Positions 11,466 to 21,457 of a DNA stretch of 64,000 nt are shown piece by piece. Source of the stretch: an uncultured Bacteroidota bacterium (GTDB taxonomy: Bacteria > Bacteroidota > Bacteroidia > Flavobacteriales > Flavobacteriaceae). The stretch is from positions 158,606 through 222,605 of the forward strand of contig CAJWUI010000004.1 of assembly GCA_913047695.1 (NCBI GenBank). The letters run 5' to 3'. Numbering within the stretch: the first letter of the stretch is position 1; every line of letters begins with the position of its first letter. The notes under the pieces were generated by a model, which searched no databases, was not told the origin of the DNA, and saw only the letters and a list, made by a program, of their open reading frames with translations. The translations under genes and the position numbers were made by a program.

Positions 11466-12323
11466 TTACCTTCTGATCTCTCGATTTAAAATTAGATCAA
11501 TATATAAATTCACATTATCCTTTAGTTGGCTTCTGTGCGTAATAAAATCTAAAAATCCCTTTTGTAACTGAAACTCACTCGTTTGAAAACCTTCAGGTAA
11601 TTCTTTTCCAGTTGTATCTTTTACAACTCGAGGACCAGCAAAGGCAATTAAGGCTTTAGGTTCAGCTATATTGATATCTCCTAACATAGCATATGAGGCT
11701 GTTGTGCCTCCTGTCGTTGGATCAGTACAAAGAGAAATATAAGGTAATTTTGCCTCAGACAATTGAGCTAATTTTGCAGAAGTCTTTGCCATCTGCATCA
11801 ATGAAGTTGCAGACTCCATCATTCTTGCTCCTCCTGATTTAGAGATAATCAATAAGGGTAAACCATACTTGATACAATAATCAGTTGCTCTTGCAATTTT
11901 TTCCCCAACCACTGAACCCATTGAACCACCAATGAATCTGAAGTCCATACAAGCAATTACTAGTTCTCTGCCCTTTGAATTTCCAACTGCGGTTCGAATA
12001 GCATCATAAAGCCCAGTTTTTTTATGAGCTTCTTTAAGCCGATTTATATACTTTTTTGAATCTTCGAATTTTAAGAAGTCTTTGGATTTTAATTCGATAT
12101 CAAATTCCGAAAATTCGTTGTTATCAAATAGAATTTCAAAATACTCTTTACTACCAATATGAACATGATAATCGTCTTCAGGGCTTACATACTTGTTATC
12201 TGCAAGCTCTTTTGTTTCAATAATTTTTCCCGTTGGAGTCTGATACCAAAGCCCTTTAGGAATGTCTTTCTTTTCTTCTGTTTTGGTATGGATTCCTTTT
12301 TCACTCCTTTTAAACCAACTCAT
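11466..12323 (-). CDS. accD: Acetyl-CoA carboxylase carboxyltransferase subunit beta
   Basis: 285-residue subunit that with AccA transfers the carboxyl group from biotin to acetyl-CoA, giving malonyl-CoA for fatty acid synthesis. Seen: [53 protein letters not shown] and [17 protein letters not shown]. The N-terminal four-cysteine zinc ribbon of E. coli AccD is absent: the region reads [17 protein letters not shown]. From memory this loss is shared by flavobacterial AccD. It lies 36 bases after fbaA in the same direction. Confidence 0.96.
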   Translation of the reverse strand: MSWFKRSEKGIHTKTEEKKDIPKGLWYQTPTGKIIETKELADNKYVSPEDDYHVHIGSKEYFEILFDNNEFSEFDIELKSKDFLKFEDSKKYINRLKEAHKKTGLYDAIRTAVGNSKGRELVIACMDFRFIGGSMGSVVGEKIARATDYCIKYGLPLLIISKSGGARMMESATSLMQMAKTSAKLAQLSEAKLPYISLCTDPTTGGTTASYAMLGDINIAEPKALIAFAGPRVVKDTTGKELPEGFQTSEFQLQKGFLDFITHRSQLKDNVNLYIDLILNREIRR

Positions 12324-12337
12324 ATATTCATTTTATT

Positions 12338-12345
12338 CAAATATA
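12338..12345 (-). promoter_or_regulatory. Possible -7 element upstream of accD
   Basis: TATATTTG on the minus strand, 15 bases from the accD start, matches TAnnTTTG. No TTG is found 17-23 bases upstream, so this is a weak call. Confidence 0.3.
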
Positions 12346-12359
12346 TAAATTATACGTGT

Positions 12360-13427
12360 TTATAATGTGTTTATATTATTTAAGTCTTTGAAAGCTTTTT
12401 TTAATCGTATTTTAAAGGTTTCTTCTCCTAAACGCAACCATTTTCTTGGATCATAATGTTTTTTGTTTGGCTGATCTAGGCCACTAGGATTTCCAATTTG
12501 ATATTTTAAATATTCAATTTCTTCATTCATATAGTCTCTTATACCTTCTGTGAATGCAAACTGAAGATCTGTATCAATATTCATTTTTATTACACCATAC
12601 CCAATTGCTTCTAAAATCTCAGTTTTACTTGATCCAGATCCTCCATGAAAAACAAAATCGACACTATTTTTGGGTAGATTGAATTTTTTCGAAATATAGT
12701 GCTGAGAATTTTTTAAGATTTTTGGAGTTAATTTAACATTTCCTGGTTTATAAACTCCATGGACATTTCCAAAAGCTGCAGCTATAGTGAATTGAGAACT
12801 TACTTTTCTTAATTCCTCAAAAGCATAAGCGACCTCATCAGGTTGAGTATAAAGTTTTGAAGCATCGATATCTGTATTATCAACTCCATCTTCCTCACCT
12901 CCTGTAACTCCAAGTTCAATCTCTAGAGTCATTTCCATTTTTGACATCCTTCTTAAATATTCTTTACACGTATTTATATTATCCTCTAATGATTCTTCAG
13001 ATAAATCTATCATGTGAGAGCTAAATAACGGTTTTCCACTCTGATAGAAATTTGATTCACTAGCATCTAATAAACCATCAATCCATGGTAACAATTTTTT
13101 AGCACAGTGGTCCGTATGAAGTATAACGGATGCATTATATAACTTAGCAAGTTCATGGATATGTTTTGCACCTGCTATAGCCCCTGCTGTAGCAGAATTT
13201 TGATTTTCATTTGAAAGCCCTTTTCCAGCATTGAATTGTGCTCCTCCGTTTGAGAACTGAATAATAACAGGGCTATTTAGTTCTCCGGCCGTTTCAAGAA
13301 CAGTATTTATGCTATTACTTCCAATGACATTAACAGCGGGTAGAGCAAATTTTTTTTCTTTAGCAAGTTTAAATAGCCTTTGAACATCTTGGCCAGTAAT
13401 TACTCCAGATGGAATAGATTTTTTCAT
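12360..13427 (-). CDS. fbaA: Class II fructose-bisphosphate aldolase
   Basis: 355-residue zinc-dependent aldolase splitting fructose 1,6-bisphosphate into DHAP and glyceraldehyde 3-phosphate in glycolysis and gluconeogenesis. Class IIA features are the N-terminal GVITGQDVQRLFKLAKEK, the metal and catalytic motif LHTDHCAKK, LEIELGVTGGEEDGVDN, and the glycine-rich FHGGSGSSK near the phosphate site. Length is typical of class IIA. The frame opens one codon earlier with TTG (13430); ATG at 13427 is preferred. accD follows. Confidence 0.97.
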   Translation of the reverse strand: MKKSIPSGVITGQDVQRLFKLAKEKKFALPAVNVIGSNSINTVLETAGELNSPVIIQFSNGGAQFNAGKGLSNENQNSATAGAIAGAKHIHELAKLYNASVILHTDHCAKKLLPWIDGLLDASESNFYQSGKPLFSSHMIDLSEESLEDNINTCKEYLRRMSKMEMTLEIELGVTGGEEDGVDNTDIDASKLYTQPDEVAYAFEELRKVSSQFTIAAAFGNVHGVYKPGNVKLTPKILKNSQHYISKKFNLPKNSVDFVFHGGSGSSKTEILEAIGYGVIKMNIDTDLQFAFTEGIRDYMNEEIEYLKYQIGNPSGLDQPNKKHYDPRKWLRLGEETFKIRLKKAFKDLNNINTL

Positions 13428-13443
13428 CAATTTAGGTTTCCTG

Positions 13444-13451
13444 CAAATATA
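13444..13451 (-). promoter_or_regulatory. Possible -7 element upstream of fbaA
   Basis: TATATTTG on the minus strand, 17 bases from the fbaA ATG, matches TAnnTTTG. No convincing TTG -33 element is present. Confidence 0.35.
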
Positions 13452-13464
13452 AAATTATTTGTTT

Positions 13465-16017
13465 TTAGAATGGATAATTAATTCCAATATTAAGGACGGC
13501 ATTTCTTAAATTAAATTCGGACCACCAGCGCTTACCAACAGATAAAGCAGGATTATACGTTTTGAAACCTGTATCAAATCTAAAAACAAAAAAATCGAAA
13601 TCATACCTTAAACCAAAACCTGACCCGATTGCAAGCTCATTCAGATCCTTAAGACCTGAAAAGGTCATAGCAGTATCGTTGACATTATCCCATATATTCC
13701 AAATATTTCCTACGTCAATAAATAATCCTCCATTCAAAGGGCCACTAATTGGAAAACGATATTCAAGATTGAATGCTAATTTAAAATTAGCTTCATTAAA
13801 TTCATTAATATTATTACTGCTTCCTGGACCTAATTCATATGCTCTCCAAGCTCTATTGTCATTTGATCCTCCTGAAAAATATGATCTAGCAAAAGGCACG
13901 TTTGATGAATTACCGTATGGAATTGCAATTCCGGTGAATGCATGAAAAGCAAATATTCTCTCTCTTCCAAAAGACCAATGCTTAATATAATCAATTTCAG
14001 TTTTAACATATTGCGAAGGACTTACACCACCTAGTGTGTAATAATTTGATTCATTTTGATTTGCATTTACACTCTTTAAAAAAAGTCTCAAAAGGTTACC
14101 AACCAAATCTATTTTCCACCTTAATTGATAGAAATTTTCGTCAAAAATACTTTCTTGACTATTAGTATTTAAACTAAACGAAGATCCTAATATTAAATTG
14201 TTAGCAGTCAGCCTATCATAGCGCTCTTTTAATGTATTTACAGTTTTATATTCTTCATCCTCAAAAGTTAGATTTGTATTACTATTAAGGACATCAAAAA
14301 TAAAATTGTTTGCCCCATTTGGAATGTTGAGATTTCCTTCCGTATCAATTAAAGATTCATTTGTACTTGTTTGTTTTGCTATATTGTTTAATCTATCATA
14401 AGAGTTTCTGAAGACATTAAAATAATTTGAGATGTTTCTATTGTTAATAAATTCAAGATCAATTAGTTTAAATTGAACCCTTTTTTTGTTGTTTGGTTTC
14501 CAATCATATTGATAATTAACTTTAAAAAATTGTTTATCGAGACCGACATTTTCTTGTAAGCTCGATCCTAATATAATTTCAGTTTTTGGATACATTGATG
14601 ATGGGACTAAATCTTTTTTAAAAGTTGGAAAAAGTAATCTAGCAACACTCAGTTTTATGTCAGCTCCTAATTCAAAAATATTAAACAACTGTTCACCAAT
14701 TTTAGCAATATCTTTTGATGCTCCCAAAGTATTTTGGATGTTAATTTCTAAAATTTCAGCACCACGAAAAACATTTCTAATTCCCAAACCACCTCCTAAA
14801 CCAATCCCAAAATCTTGAATATTTGAATGTGATAAGTCTAAATCAAAGCCTAATGAAAACCTCTCTTTAGGATTCAAGATAATTGTAGTATTTAGCTCAT
14901 TATCTTTTTCAGAAAGCAAAGTGTAATTTATGTTTGGATATTTGAAGTTCTTTAAGTTTGTGAAATAACGATAAGTTAGGTTGCGATCCAAATCACTATA
15001 AAATTCTCCCCTTCTTATTGAAATACCCGAAGTAATTGCTTTGGGGTTATATTTTAATTTTCCTTTGCTATATATCTCAAAATTTTCAAATGTGATTGAA
15101 TTATCATATTCCGCTAGACTTGAAATTTTGTTTTCATTGTTGATAAAAATGGAAGTCCCTTTTATTTTATATTTTTTATATGGTAAATTAATAATAGAGT
15201 CATTTAAGCGCTTCTGAATATTTGCAATCTTTATCTTTACAGGGATTTTTAAATCTTTACCTGTACTATCTATAGAGGCAGTAAATTGTATGCTATTTTG
15301 TTGAAAATTGTATACTCCATTATTCCGAAAAATAGTAAACAACCGTTCTCTTTCATCTTCAAATTTTTTTATTTCGAAAGGCTCTCCTTTTTTGATAATC
15401 TGATCTGTTTTATTCTCTTCATACAAAATTGATAATTCAGGAGACTCAATTGATGTAGTTATTGAGTCAATCAAGTATCTTTCATTGGGATTAATTTTAT
15501 ATTTCAATACTAGTTTTCTTTCATTAATTTTTTCTGTTTCTGATTCTACTTCTGCATCAAAATATCCCAAGTTTTTGTAATATTGAATTATATTATTTTT
15601 TGATATTTTAACATCTAAACTATCGTAAATAGTCGGTGTCTCCCCCGTTTTTTTTAACCATTTGTTAAATTTAATTGCATAATTATTTAAGGCTCTAATT
15701 TGTTTATTTGAAATTAAATTTTCTAGACGTTTCCTTCTTTTATCTTTTTTATCTAGCCAATTTTTAAATTGATCTTCAGGGTTAGGATGCGAAACTTTAT
15801 AAAGAATTTTTTTAAGAGGTATACCTATAATTTTTTTATTTGATTTAGTTTTTAGAACAAAATTTATAGGATCATTTTTTAAGAGTATTCCGTCTTCATA
15901 TATTTCATTTTTATCAATCACATAGTCTGTTGTAATTAAATTGCGTGTTCCAGAACAATTACCGAAAAGTAATGTGAGGAAAAATAGATTGACTAATTTT
16001 GTCAAAAATTTATACAC
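13465..16017 (-). CDS. tamL: TamL-like Omp85 outer membrane lipoprotein
   Basis: 850-residue Omp85 protein. The N terminus is a lipoprotein signal with lipobox F-G-N-C (Cys20), unlike proteobacterial TamA, and matches the lipidated TamL of Bacteroidota. Periplasmic POTRA-like segments (about 25-390) precede a C-terminal barrel (about 400-850) that contains the lid-loop motif GGSNDNRAWRAYELGPGS. TamL is thought to work with an AsmA-like TamB in outer membrane assembly; TamB is not in this window. The start codon is GTG (16017); no in-frame ATG precedes the signal peptide. It is divergent from the TrmH-type gene, 38 bases apart. Confidence 0.88.
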   Translation of the reverse strand: MYKFLTKLVNLFFLTLLFGNCSGTRNLITTDYVIDKNEIYEDGILLKNDPINFVLKTKSNKKIIGIPLKKILYKVSHPNPEDQFKNWLDKKDKRRKRLENLISNKQIRALNNYAIKFNKWLKKTGETPTIYDSLDVKISKNNIIQYYKNLGYFDAEVESETEKINERKLVLKYKINPNERYLIDSITTSIESPELSILYEENKTDQIIKKGEPFEIKKFEDERERLFTIFRNNGVYNFQQNSIQFTASIDSTGKDLKIPVKIKIANIQKRLNDSIINLPYKKYKIKGTSIFINNENKISSLAEYDNSITFENFEIYSKGKLKYNPKAITSGISIRRGEFYSDLDRNLTYRYFTNLKNFKYPNINYTLLSEKDNELNTTIILNPKERFSLGFDLDLSHSNIQDFGIGLGGGLGIRNVFRGAEILEINIQNTLGASKDIAKIGEQLFNIFELGADIKLSVARLLFPTFKKDLVPSSMYPKTEIILGSSLQENVGLDKQFFKVNYQYDWKPNNKKRVQFKLIDLEFINNRNISNYFNVFRNSYDRLNNIAKQTSTNESLIDTEGNLNIPNGANNFIFDVLNSNTNLTFEDEEYKTVNTLKERYDRLTANNLILGSSFSLNTNSQESIFDENFYQLRWKIDLVGNLLRLFLKSVNANQNESNYYTLGGVSPSQYVKTEIDYIKHWSFGRERIFAFHAFTGIAIPYGNSSNVPFARSYFSGGSNDNRAWRAYELGPGSSNNINEFNEANFKLAFNLEYRFPISGPLNGGLFIDVGNIWNIWDNVNDTAMTFSGLKDLNELAIGSGFGLRYDFDFFVFRFDTGFKTYNPALSVGKRWWSEFNLRNAVLNIGINYPF

Positions 16018-16037
16018 GAAGTATTATATTTTAAATT

Positions 16038-16045
16038 CAAAAATA
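16038..16045 (-). promoter_or_regulatory. Possible -7 element upstream of tamL
   Basis: TATTTTTG on the minus strand, 21 bases from the tamL GTG, matches TAnnTTTG. There is no TTG at normal spacing. It lies in the short divergent gap with the TrmH-type gene. Confidence 0.35.
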
Positions 16046-16055
16046 AGTCATTTTT

Positions 16056-16775
16056 ATGGTGAGTAAGAATCAACTCAAACAAATAACTAAATTGAGGCAC
16101 AAAAAATATCGAGCAAGATTCGGATATTTTGTTGCAGAAGGCGAAAAAATAGTAAATGACTTAATTAATTCTATGTGGCATGCTCATTCACTCTATGCGT
16201 TGGAAGATAATTTTCATCCAAAAGCAATTAGAATTGATTTTTCTTTAATGAAACAGATTAGCCATTTAAAAACTCCAAGCCCAGTTTTAGGGGTTTTTAA
16301 AATACCAAGTGAAAGAACCACAAAGCCATCTAAATTAACAATAGCAATTGATAGATTAATTGACCCAGGAAATTTGGGTTCCATAATCCGTCTCTGCGAT
16401 TGGTTTGGTGTCAATCATTTAGTATGTAGTTCTGACACTGTTGATTGTTATAACTCAAAAGTAATTCAATCGAGTATGGGGTCAATAGCAAGAGTTAAAT
16501 GTATCTACATGTCTAATTTACATGAATATTTAAAATCATTGAATAAGCCCGTTTTTGGTACATGTTTAGAAGGTTTGTCTGTTTATGAAAAAAAACTCCC
16601 TTTGAAAGCCACTTATGTTTTTGGAAATGAATCTAAAGGAATTTCAAAATCTATTAATAAAATTCTTGATCAAAAACTTACAATACCTAAACAGAGTTCT
16701 ACAAATGGTGTTAATAGTTTGAATGTGGCTAGTGCAGCTGCTATTTTTTTAAGTGAAATTTTTAGAAAAACTTAA
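16056..16775 (+). CDS. TrmH/SpoU-family RNA 2'-O-methyltransferase
   Basis: 239-residue SPOUT methyltransferase that uses S-adenosylmethionine to methylate a ribose in rRNA or tRNA. An N-terminal substrate-binding domain (about 1-80) precedes the knotted SpoU domain with LIDPGNLGSIIRLCDWFG (motif 1), YVFGNESKGIS (motif 2) and NGVNSLNVASAAAIFLSE (motif 3). The exact target base cannot be told from sequence. It is flanked by tamL (divergent) and porT (convergent, no gap), a neighbourhood I recall from other flavobacteria. Confidence 0.93.
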   Translation: MVSKNQLKQITKLRHKKYRARFGYFVAEGEKIVNDLINSMWHAHSLYALEDNFHPKAIRIDFSLMKQISHLKTPSPVLGVFKIPSERTTKPSKLTIAIDRLIDPGNLGSIIRLCDWFGVNHLVCSSDTVDCYNSKVIQSSMGSIARVKCIYMSNLHEYLKSLNKPVFGTCLEGLSVYEKKLPLKATYVFGNESKGISKSINKILDQKLTIPKQSSTNGVNSLNVASAAAIFLSEIFRKT

Positions 16776-17537
16776 TTATTCGAATGTTATAATTAATGAT
16801 ATCCCTCTACTAAACATATTTATTATATTTTTAGTCCAAGGGCTTTCCTCATTGGTATCTTGAATCAATTCGTTTTGTAATGAAAAAATACCTCTTAACG
16901 AAGGGGAAAATTTAAAGTAATACAAATAAAATTCAAAACCCAGTCCTAGTTCATAGTTAAAACTTTTTGTAGTAGTTCTAAAAACATTGCTAGCATTGTC
17001 ATCACTACTATTTTCATTACTTGAAAGATTAAAATCTGTGGAGGCTCCCAACAGTAAAAAGGGGCGAAAATTATTTATTCGTTTAGCATTAATTTTTAAA
17101 TAAAAGGGTAAATGAATGTAAGTTGATTTTATTTCTCTAAATCTATCTGATTCTCTAGTAAAATCAAAATATTCAGGATAGACTAACTCTCTTTGATTAT
17201 AATAAAGACCTGGTTCAAATCTTAAATTAAGGAAATTATTAATTCTTAAATCACCTATCAAACCAACATTAAATCCATTTTTCTGATTTACAGAAATATC
17301 ATTATACATCAATTCTTCATAATATGTGTTGATGTATTCGAACTTAAAGTCATATTGGTTAGTACCTAAAAAATATCCATAATGCAATACTTTATTGTCG
17401 AAATTTGGAAGATTAATTATTTTTTCTTTTACTTCTGGGTATTGGGCGATTGACAAGTGAGTAAATATAATCACAAGCATATTAAACAAATAGAATCTAT
17501 TCTTATAATTTTTTTTCAAAATAAATATCAAATTCAC
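16776..17537 (-). CDS. porT: Type IX secretion protein PorT/SprT-like
   Basis: 253-residue outer membrane beta-barrel protein resembling PorT (SprT), a component needed for type IX secretion in Bacteroidota. Seen: a signal sequence ending HLSIAQ, then LPNFDNKVLHYGYFLGTNQ, GFNVGLIGDLRINNFLNLRFEPG, YIHLPFYLKINAKRINNFRP and YYFKFSPSLRGIFSLQNEL, all close to PorT as I recall it. The frame starts with GTG (17537); TTG at 17519 would give a neater signal peptide (MKKNYKNRF...). Its stop abuts that of the convergent methyltransferase gene. It implies a type IX system encoded elsewhere. Confidence 0.85.
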   Translation of the reverse strand: MNLIFILKKNYKNRFYLFNMLVIIFTHLSIAQYPEVKEKIINLPNFDNKVLHYGYFLGTNQYDFKFEYINTYYEELMYNDISVNQKNGFNVGLIGDLRINNFLNLRFEPGLYYNQRELVYPEYFDFTRESDRFREIKSTYIHLPFYLKINAKRINNFRPFLLLGASTDFNLSSNENSSDDNASNVFRTTTKSFNYELGLGFEFYLYYFKFSPSLRGIFSLQNELIQDTNEESPWTKNIINMFSRGISLIITFE

Positions 17538-17770
17538 CCTTTTTAATTTGATAAAGGTTTTCTCTATAAACCTAATTTTTATTAAAATATTGTACTTTTT
17601 GGAGTATAATTAAGATCTCAGAATTCAATTTTAGTTTTAATAATTTTAAATCTTAAATATTTACAAGTCATAAATAAAATTTCAAAAAATCTGATATAAC
17701 ATTAGAAAGATTGTTGTTATCAAGCCAGATGTAATATTCGTATATTTATAATCTATTTCGAAAGATATTT

Positions 17771-19120
17771 ATGAAAATAATTATTGCTGGAGGCGGTGAG
17801 GTTGGTTTCCATTTAGCTAAACTACTTTCATATGAGTCATTGGATATCACTTTAATAGACACTGATAAAGATCGTTTAAATTATGCAGAATCACATTTAG
17901 ATATCCGTGCTGTTCGTGGTAATGCCATGTCTTTAAAACTCATGCAAGATGCCGAAGTTGCAACCTCTGATTTATTCATCGCTGTTACCGCAGAAGAAGC
18001 TACCAATATTACAATATCTGCTTTGGCAAAACAACTGGGAAGTAAAAGAACTATAGCTAGAATTTCTAATTTTGAGCTCATTAAGGCTCAAGGTTTAATC
18101 AGTTTTCAAAGTATTGGAGTTGATGAACTAATATCCCCAGAAGAATTAGCAGCTGAAGAAATACAACAATTACTTGATCAGTCTGCTTTTTCAAATAGTT
18201 ATGAATTTGAGGGAGGGGCATTAACTTTAATTGGAACAAGACTAGAAGATGATGTTCCATTTGTTGGGAATACTGTTAAAGAAGCTGCTTCTATATTTTC
18301 AGATGTTCATTTTATGCCTGTGGCTGTTCAAAGAAAAGGAAAGCAAACTACCATCATACCTAGAGGTGATACTGTATTTGAAGTTGGTGACACAGTATTT
18401 TTTATCACATCAAAAGAGGGTGTGGAGGAAATATACAAGCTGACAGGAAAAACAAAAACCTCAATAAAAAACATAATGATACTTGGAGGAGGTAGAATTG
18501 GGTATAATACCGCAAGAGAATTATGTGAGAAGAAATTTAATGTAAGTCTCATCGAAAAAAATAAAGAAAAAGCATTTGAGATTTCAGAGCTACTACCAAA
18601 TGCTTTAATTATTCACGGAGATGGAAGAAATACTGAACTTTTAGACGAGGAAAATCTTTCTTCAATGGATGCTTTTATATCTGTAACTGAAAATTCAGAA
18701 ACTAATATTATGAGTTGTTTGATGGCCAACTCCAAAAAGGTAAAAAAAACAATTGCACTTGTAGAAAATATGGATTATTTTCAGCTTTCACACTCAATTG
18801 GTATTGATACATTAATCAACAAAAAATTGCTTACTGCAAATACCATTTTTAGATACGTTAGAAAAGGAGATGTGGTAGACATGAAAACTCTGAATAATTT
18901 AAATGTTGAAATATTAGAATTTGTTGTCAACCCAAATTCCAAAGTGGCGAATTATAAAATAAGAAATATTGATTTCCCCAGGACAGCAATAATTGGTGGA
19001 GTTATTAAAGAAGGCCAAGGTCTTACCGCTCTTGGCGACTATAAAATAATCCCTGGAGATAGAATTGTTGTTTGTTGTCTACCAAGATCAATTAAGCGGA
19101 TTGAACGCTTATTTTTGTGA
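17771..19120 (+). CDS. trkA: Trk potassium uptake protein TrkA
   Basis: 449-residue cytosolic regulator of the Trk potassium channel. It has two tandem RCK units, each a Rossmann NAD-binding domain plus RCK_C: IIIAGGGEVGFHLAKLL at residue 2 and IMILGGGRIGYNTAREL at about 236. The ring formed by these domains gates TrkH in response to nucleotides. trkH begins 3 bases downstream, so the two are an operon. The 233-base gap upstream, shared with divergent porT, is AT-rich; it has a small AGGTTT/AAACCT inverted repeat at 17555-17573 but no clear promoter match. Confidence 0.97.
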   Translation: MKIIIAGGGEVGFHLAKLLSYESLDITLIDTDKDRLNYAESHLDIRAVRGNAMSLKLMQDAEVATSDLFIAVTAEEATNITISALAKQLGSKRTIARISNFELIKAQGLISFQSIGVDELISPEELAAEEIQQLLDQSAFSNSYEFEGGALTLIGTRLEDDVPFVGNTVKEAASIFSDVHFMPVAVQRKGKQTTIIPRGDTVFEVGDTVFFITSKEGVEEIYKLTGKTKTSIKNIMILGGGRIGYNTARELCEKKFNVSLIEKNKEKAFEISELLPNALIIHGDGRNTELLDEENLSSMDAFISVTENSETNIMSCLMANSKKVKKTIALVENMDYFQLSHSIGIDTLINKKLLTANTIFRYVRKGDVVDMKTLNNLNVEILEFVVNPNSKVANYKIRNIDFPRTAIIGGVIKEGQGLTALGDYKIIPGDRIVVCCLPRSIKRIERLFL

Positions 19121-19123
19121 TTT

Positions 19124-20611
19124 ATGATTAATAATTTTAATTACAAAATCGTAGTTTTTTTAATGGGAGTTTTGTTACTCGTCAATGGTGGCTTCATGTT
19201 GCTTTCATCATTAATAAGCTGGTTTTCTAATGACGGTTTTGTAGATAAAATTGCAATTTCTTCCTTGATTGTAATTTCTACAGGATTTATTTTTTTATTT
19301 TTTGGAAGAGGATATGAAAAACAGATTCAAAAACGTGAAGGTTATTTAATTGTTACTTTAGGTTGGATTTTAATGTCAATTACTGGAACTATTCCTTATA
19401 TAATGACAGGTGTAATTCCACAATTTTCTTCAAGTTTTTTTGAATCAATGTCAGGTTACACTACTACTGGAGCAACTTTAATAGAGAAAATAGATTCATT
19501 GCCCAAAGGCATTTTATTTTGGCGCTCAACAACTCATTGGATCGGTGGAATGGGAATTATTGTACTAGCAATCGCTATATTACCCTTTCTTGGCATAGGG
19601 GGAACTCAACTATTTTCGGCTGAAGCTCCAGGTCCTGCTAGCGATAAATTACATCCTAGAATAACAGATACTGCCAAACGTTTATGGTTAATTTATTTTA
19701 CCTATACTGTAGTTCAGGCAATTTTACTTTATATTGCTGGAATGACAATTTTTGATGCTGTTAATCACGCCATGAGCACAATCTCAACAGGCGGGTTTTC
19801 TACAAAAAGTGAAAGCATTGCTTTTTGGAATGATAAACCATTAATTCAATATATTATTATAATATTTATGTTTTTAGCTGGTACTAATTTTGTTTTAAGC
19901 TACTTTGCTTTTACTCGAAAATTTCAAAAAATCATTCAGGATGAAGAATTTAAACTATATACTCGCTTTATAATCTTTTTTTCATTTCTTGTGATAGTTT
20001 TTAATTTATTGTCTCAAAATCTTCCTGCCGATTCAATTTTGAACGGATTTGAACTTACAATCCGCAATGCAATATTTCAAGTTGTTTCAATTATAACGAC
20101 AACTGGATTTATAACCTATGATTTTACCCAATGGGCACCAATAGTAACAATAATATTTTTTGGACTCATGTTTTTAGGAGGATCATCTGGATCAACTTCA
20201 GGGGGTGTAAAAATAGTTCGTCATATGTTAATGATTAAAACAGGTTTTTTAGAATTTAAAAGAGCACTACACCCAAATGCAATCATTCAGTCTAGGTACA
20301 ATAATAAAACCGTCAATGAGTCAATTTCATTTAACATTTTAGGTTTTTTTATTTTATATATGTTGAGTTTTATTGTAGGATCTATAGGTTTTGGAATTTT
20401 TGGTACAGATTTTGATTCTTCTTTGGGACTTGCTGCGTCAACCCTAGGAAATATTGGACCTGCACTAGGGTCTTTTGGTCCTAGCCATAGTTACGCATCT
20501 TTATCCGAAATTGGGAAACTGTGGGCAACATTTTTGATGTTATTGGGCCGTTTGGAACTTTTTACCGTTCTAATTTTATTCTCACCATTTTTTTGGAAAA
20601 AGAATTACTAA
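19124..20611 (+). CDS. trkH: Trk potassium uptake protein TrkH
   Basis: 495-residue inner membrane potassium-translocating subunit. It has about ten hydrophobic segments and four pore-loop repeats with selectivity-filter-like cores: GYTTTGATL, ISTGGFST, TTTGFITYD and STLGNIGPALG. Imports K+ together with the TrkA ring for osmotic and turgor control. Length is normal for TrkH. It is 3 bases after trkA and convergent with rlmB, with a 21-base gap and no obvious hairpin. Confidence 0.97.
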   Translation: MINNFNYKIVVFLMGVLLLVNGGFMLLSSLISWFSNDGFVDKIAISSLIVISTGFIFLFFGRGYEKQIQKREGYLIVTLGWILMSITGTIPYIMTGVIPQFSSSFFESMSGYTTTGATLIEKIDSLPKGILFWRSTTHWIGGMGIIVLAIAILPFLGIGGTQLFSAEAPGPASDKLHPRITDTAKRLWLIYFTYTVVQAILLYIAGMTIFDAVNHAMSTISTGGFSTKSESIAFWNDKPLIQYIIIIFMFLAGTNFVLSYFAFTRKFQKIIQDEEFKLYTRFIIFFSFLVIVFNLLSQNLPADSILNGFELTIRNAIFQVVSIITTTGFITYDFTQWAPIVTIIFFGLMFLGGSSGSTSGGVKIVRHMLMIKTGFLEFKRALHPNAIIQSRYNNKTVNESISFNILGFFILYMLSFIVGSIGFGIFGTDFDSSLGLAASTLGNIGPALGSFGPSHSYASLSEIGKLWATFLMLLGRLELFTVLILFSPFFWKKNY

Positions 20612-20632
20612 AAAAACTTAAAGTATGAATAA

Positions 20633-21364
20633 TTAAATCCTTTGTCTTACAATTTCAAATAAAATTACACCGCAGGCAACCGAAACATTTAAAGAGTTCG
20701 TCTCACCCTGCATTGGTATACTGGCATGGCTATCGATTATTTCAAGTAGTCCTTTTGAAATTCCTTTTTCCTCAGAACCCAAAACAATAGCGAGAGGAAC
20801 GTTTAAAGATTTATTATAAATTATATCTTCGGCTTTTTCAGTAATTGCAAGAATAGAAACATTATTAGCTTTAAGTGTATAAATAACATCTTTAAGATTT
20901 TTCACTTTGGATATTGGTATATGAAAAATATTACCTGCCGAAGTTTTAACTACATCTCCATTCAGGGAGGCACTATTACTAATAGGTGCAAATACAGCGT
21001 CTACACCCGCAGCAACTGATGAACGTATAATAGCTCCGAAATTATGAACATCCGTTACAGAGTCTAGTAGTACAAAAACGGGGGATTGTTTTTTCTCTAA
21101 AATTTCTTCAACTAGTGTCTCCATTTCAAATGTTTTAATTGAAGAAATTCTAGCAACTGCTCTCTGATGATTTTTTTTTGATAATTTTTCTAATTTTTCC
21201 TCCGGAACAAAACTAAATGGAATAGTTTTAGATTTTAGAGTGTAAATTAACCTATCGTAAAGTTTACTTTTTCCACCCCTCAATAGCCAAACTTTTTCAA
21301 TAGGTGTACCTGACTTTATTGCCTCTAGGATAGAATGTATACCAAATACATTTGTTGTTTTCAT
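20633..21364 (-). CDS. rlmB: 23S rRNA (guanosine-2'-O)-methyltransferase RlmB
   Basis: 243-residue SPOUT enzyme that in E. coli methylates G2251 of 23S rRNA in the P-loop. N-terminal substrate domain begins VFGIHSILEAI; the SpoU domain carries LDSVTDVHNFGAIIRS (motif 1), IVLGSEEKGISKGLL (motif 2) and TNSLNVSVACGVILFE (motif 3). It is a second, different SPOUT enzyme from the one at 16056. A related tRNA methyltransferase remains possible, but the N terminus favours RlmB. Confidence 0.92.
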   Translation of the reverse strand: MKTTNVFGIHSILEAIKSGTPIEKVWLLRGGKSKLYDRLIYTLKSKTIPFSFVPEEKLEKLSKKNHQRAVARISSIKTFEMETLVEEILEKKQSPVFVLLDSVTDVHNFGAIIRSSVAAGVDAVFAPISNSASLNGDVVKTSAGNIFHIPISKVKNLKDVIYTLKANNVSILAITEKAEDIIYNKSLNVPLAIVLGSEEKGISKGLLEIIDSHASIPMQGETNSLNVSVACGVILFEIVRQRI

Positions 21365-21457
21365 TTTATAAAAATAAATATTTCTTTAAGGACAATAAGA
21401 AACAATAATTTTTTAAGAGTTGATTTTTTCCATCTTCTTTCATAATTTGAAAATGTT

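Noticed and set aside
17555-17573. AGGTTT/AAACCT hairpin upstream of trkA and porT as a terminator or riboswitch
   Set aside because: Only six base pairs, in the 5' region of both divergent genes; no known aptamer pattern.
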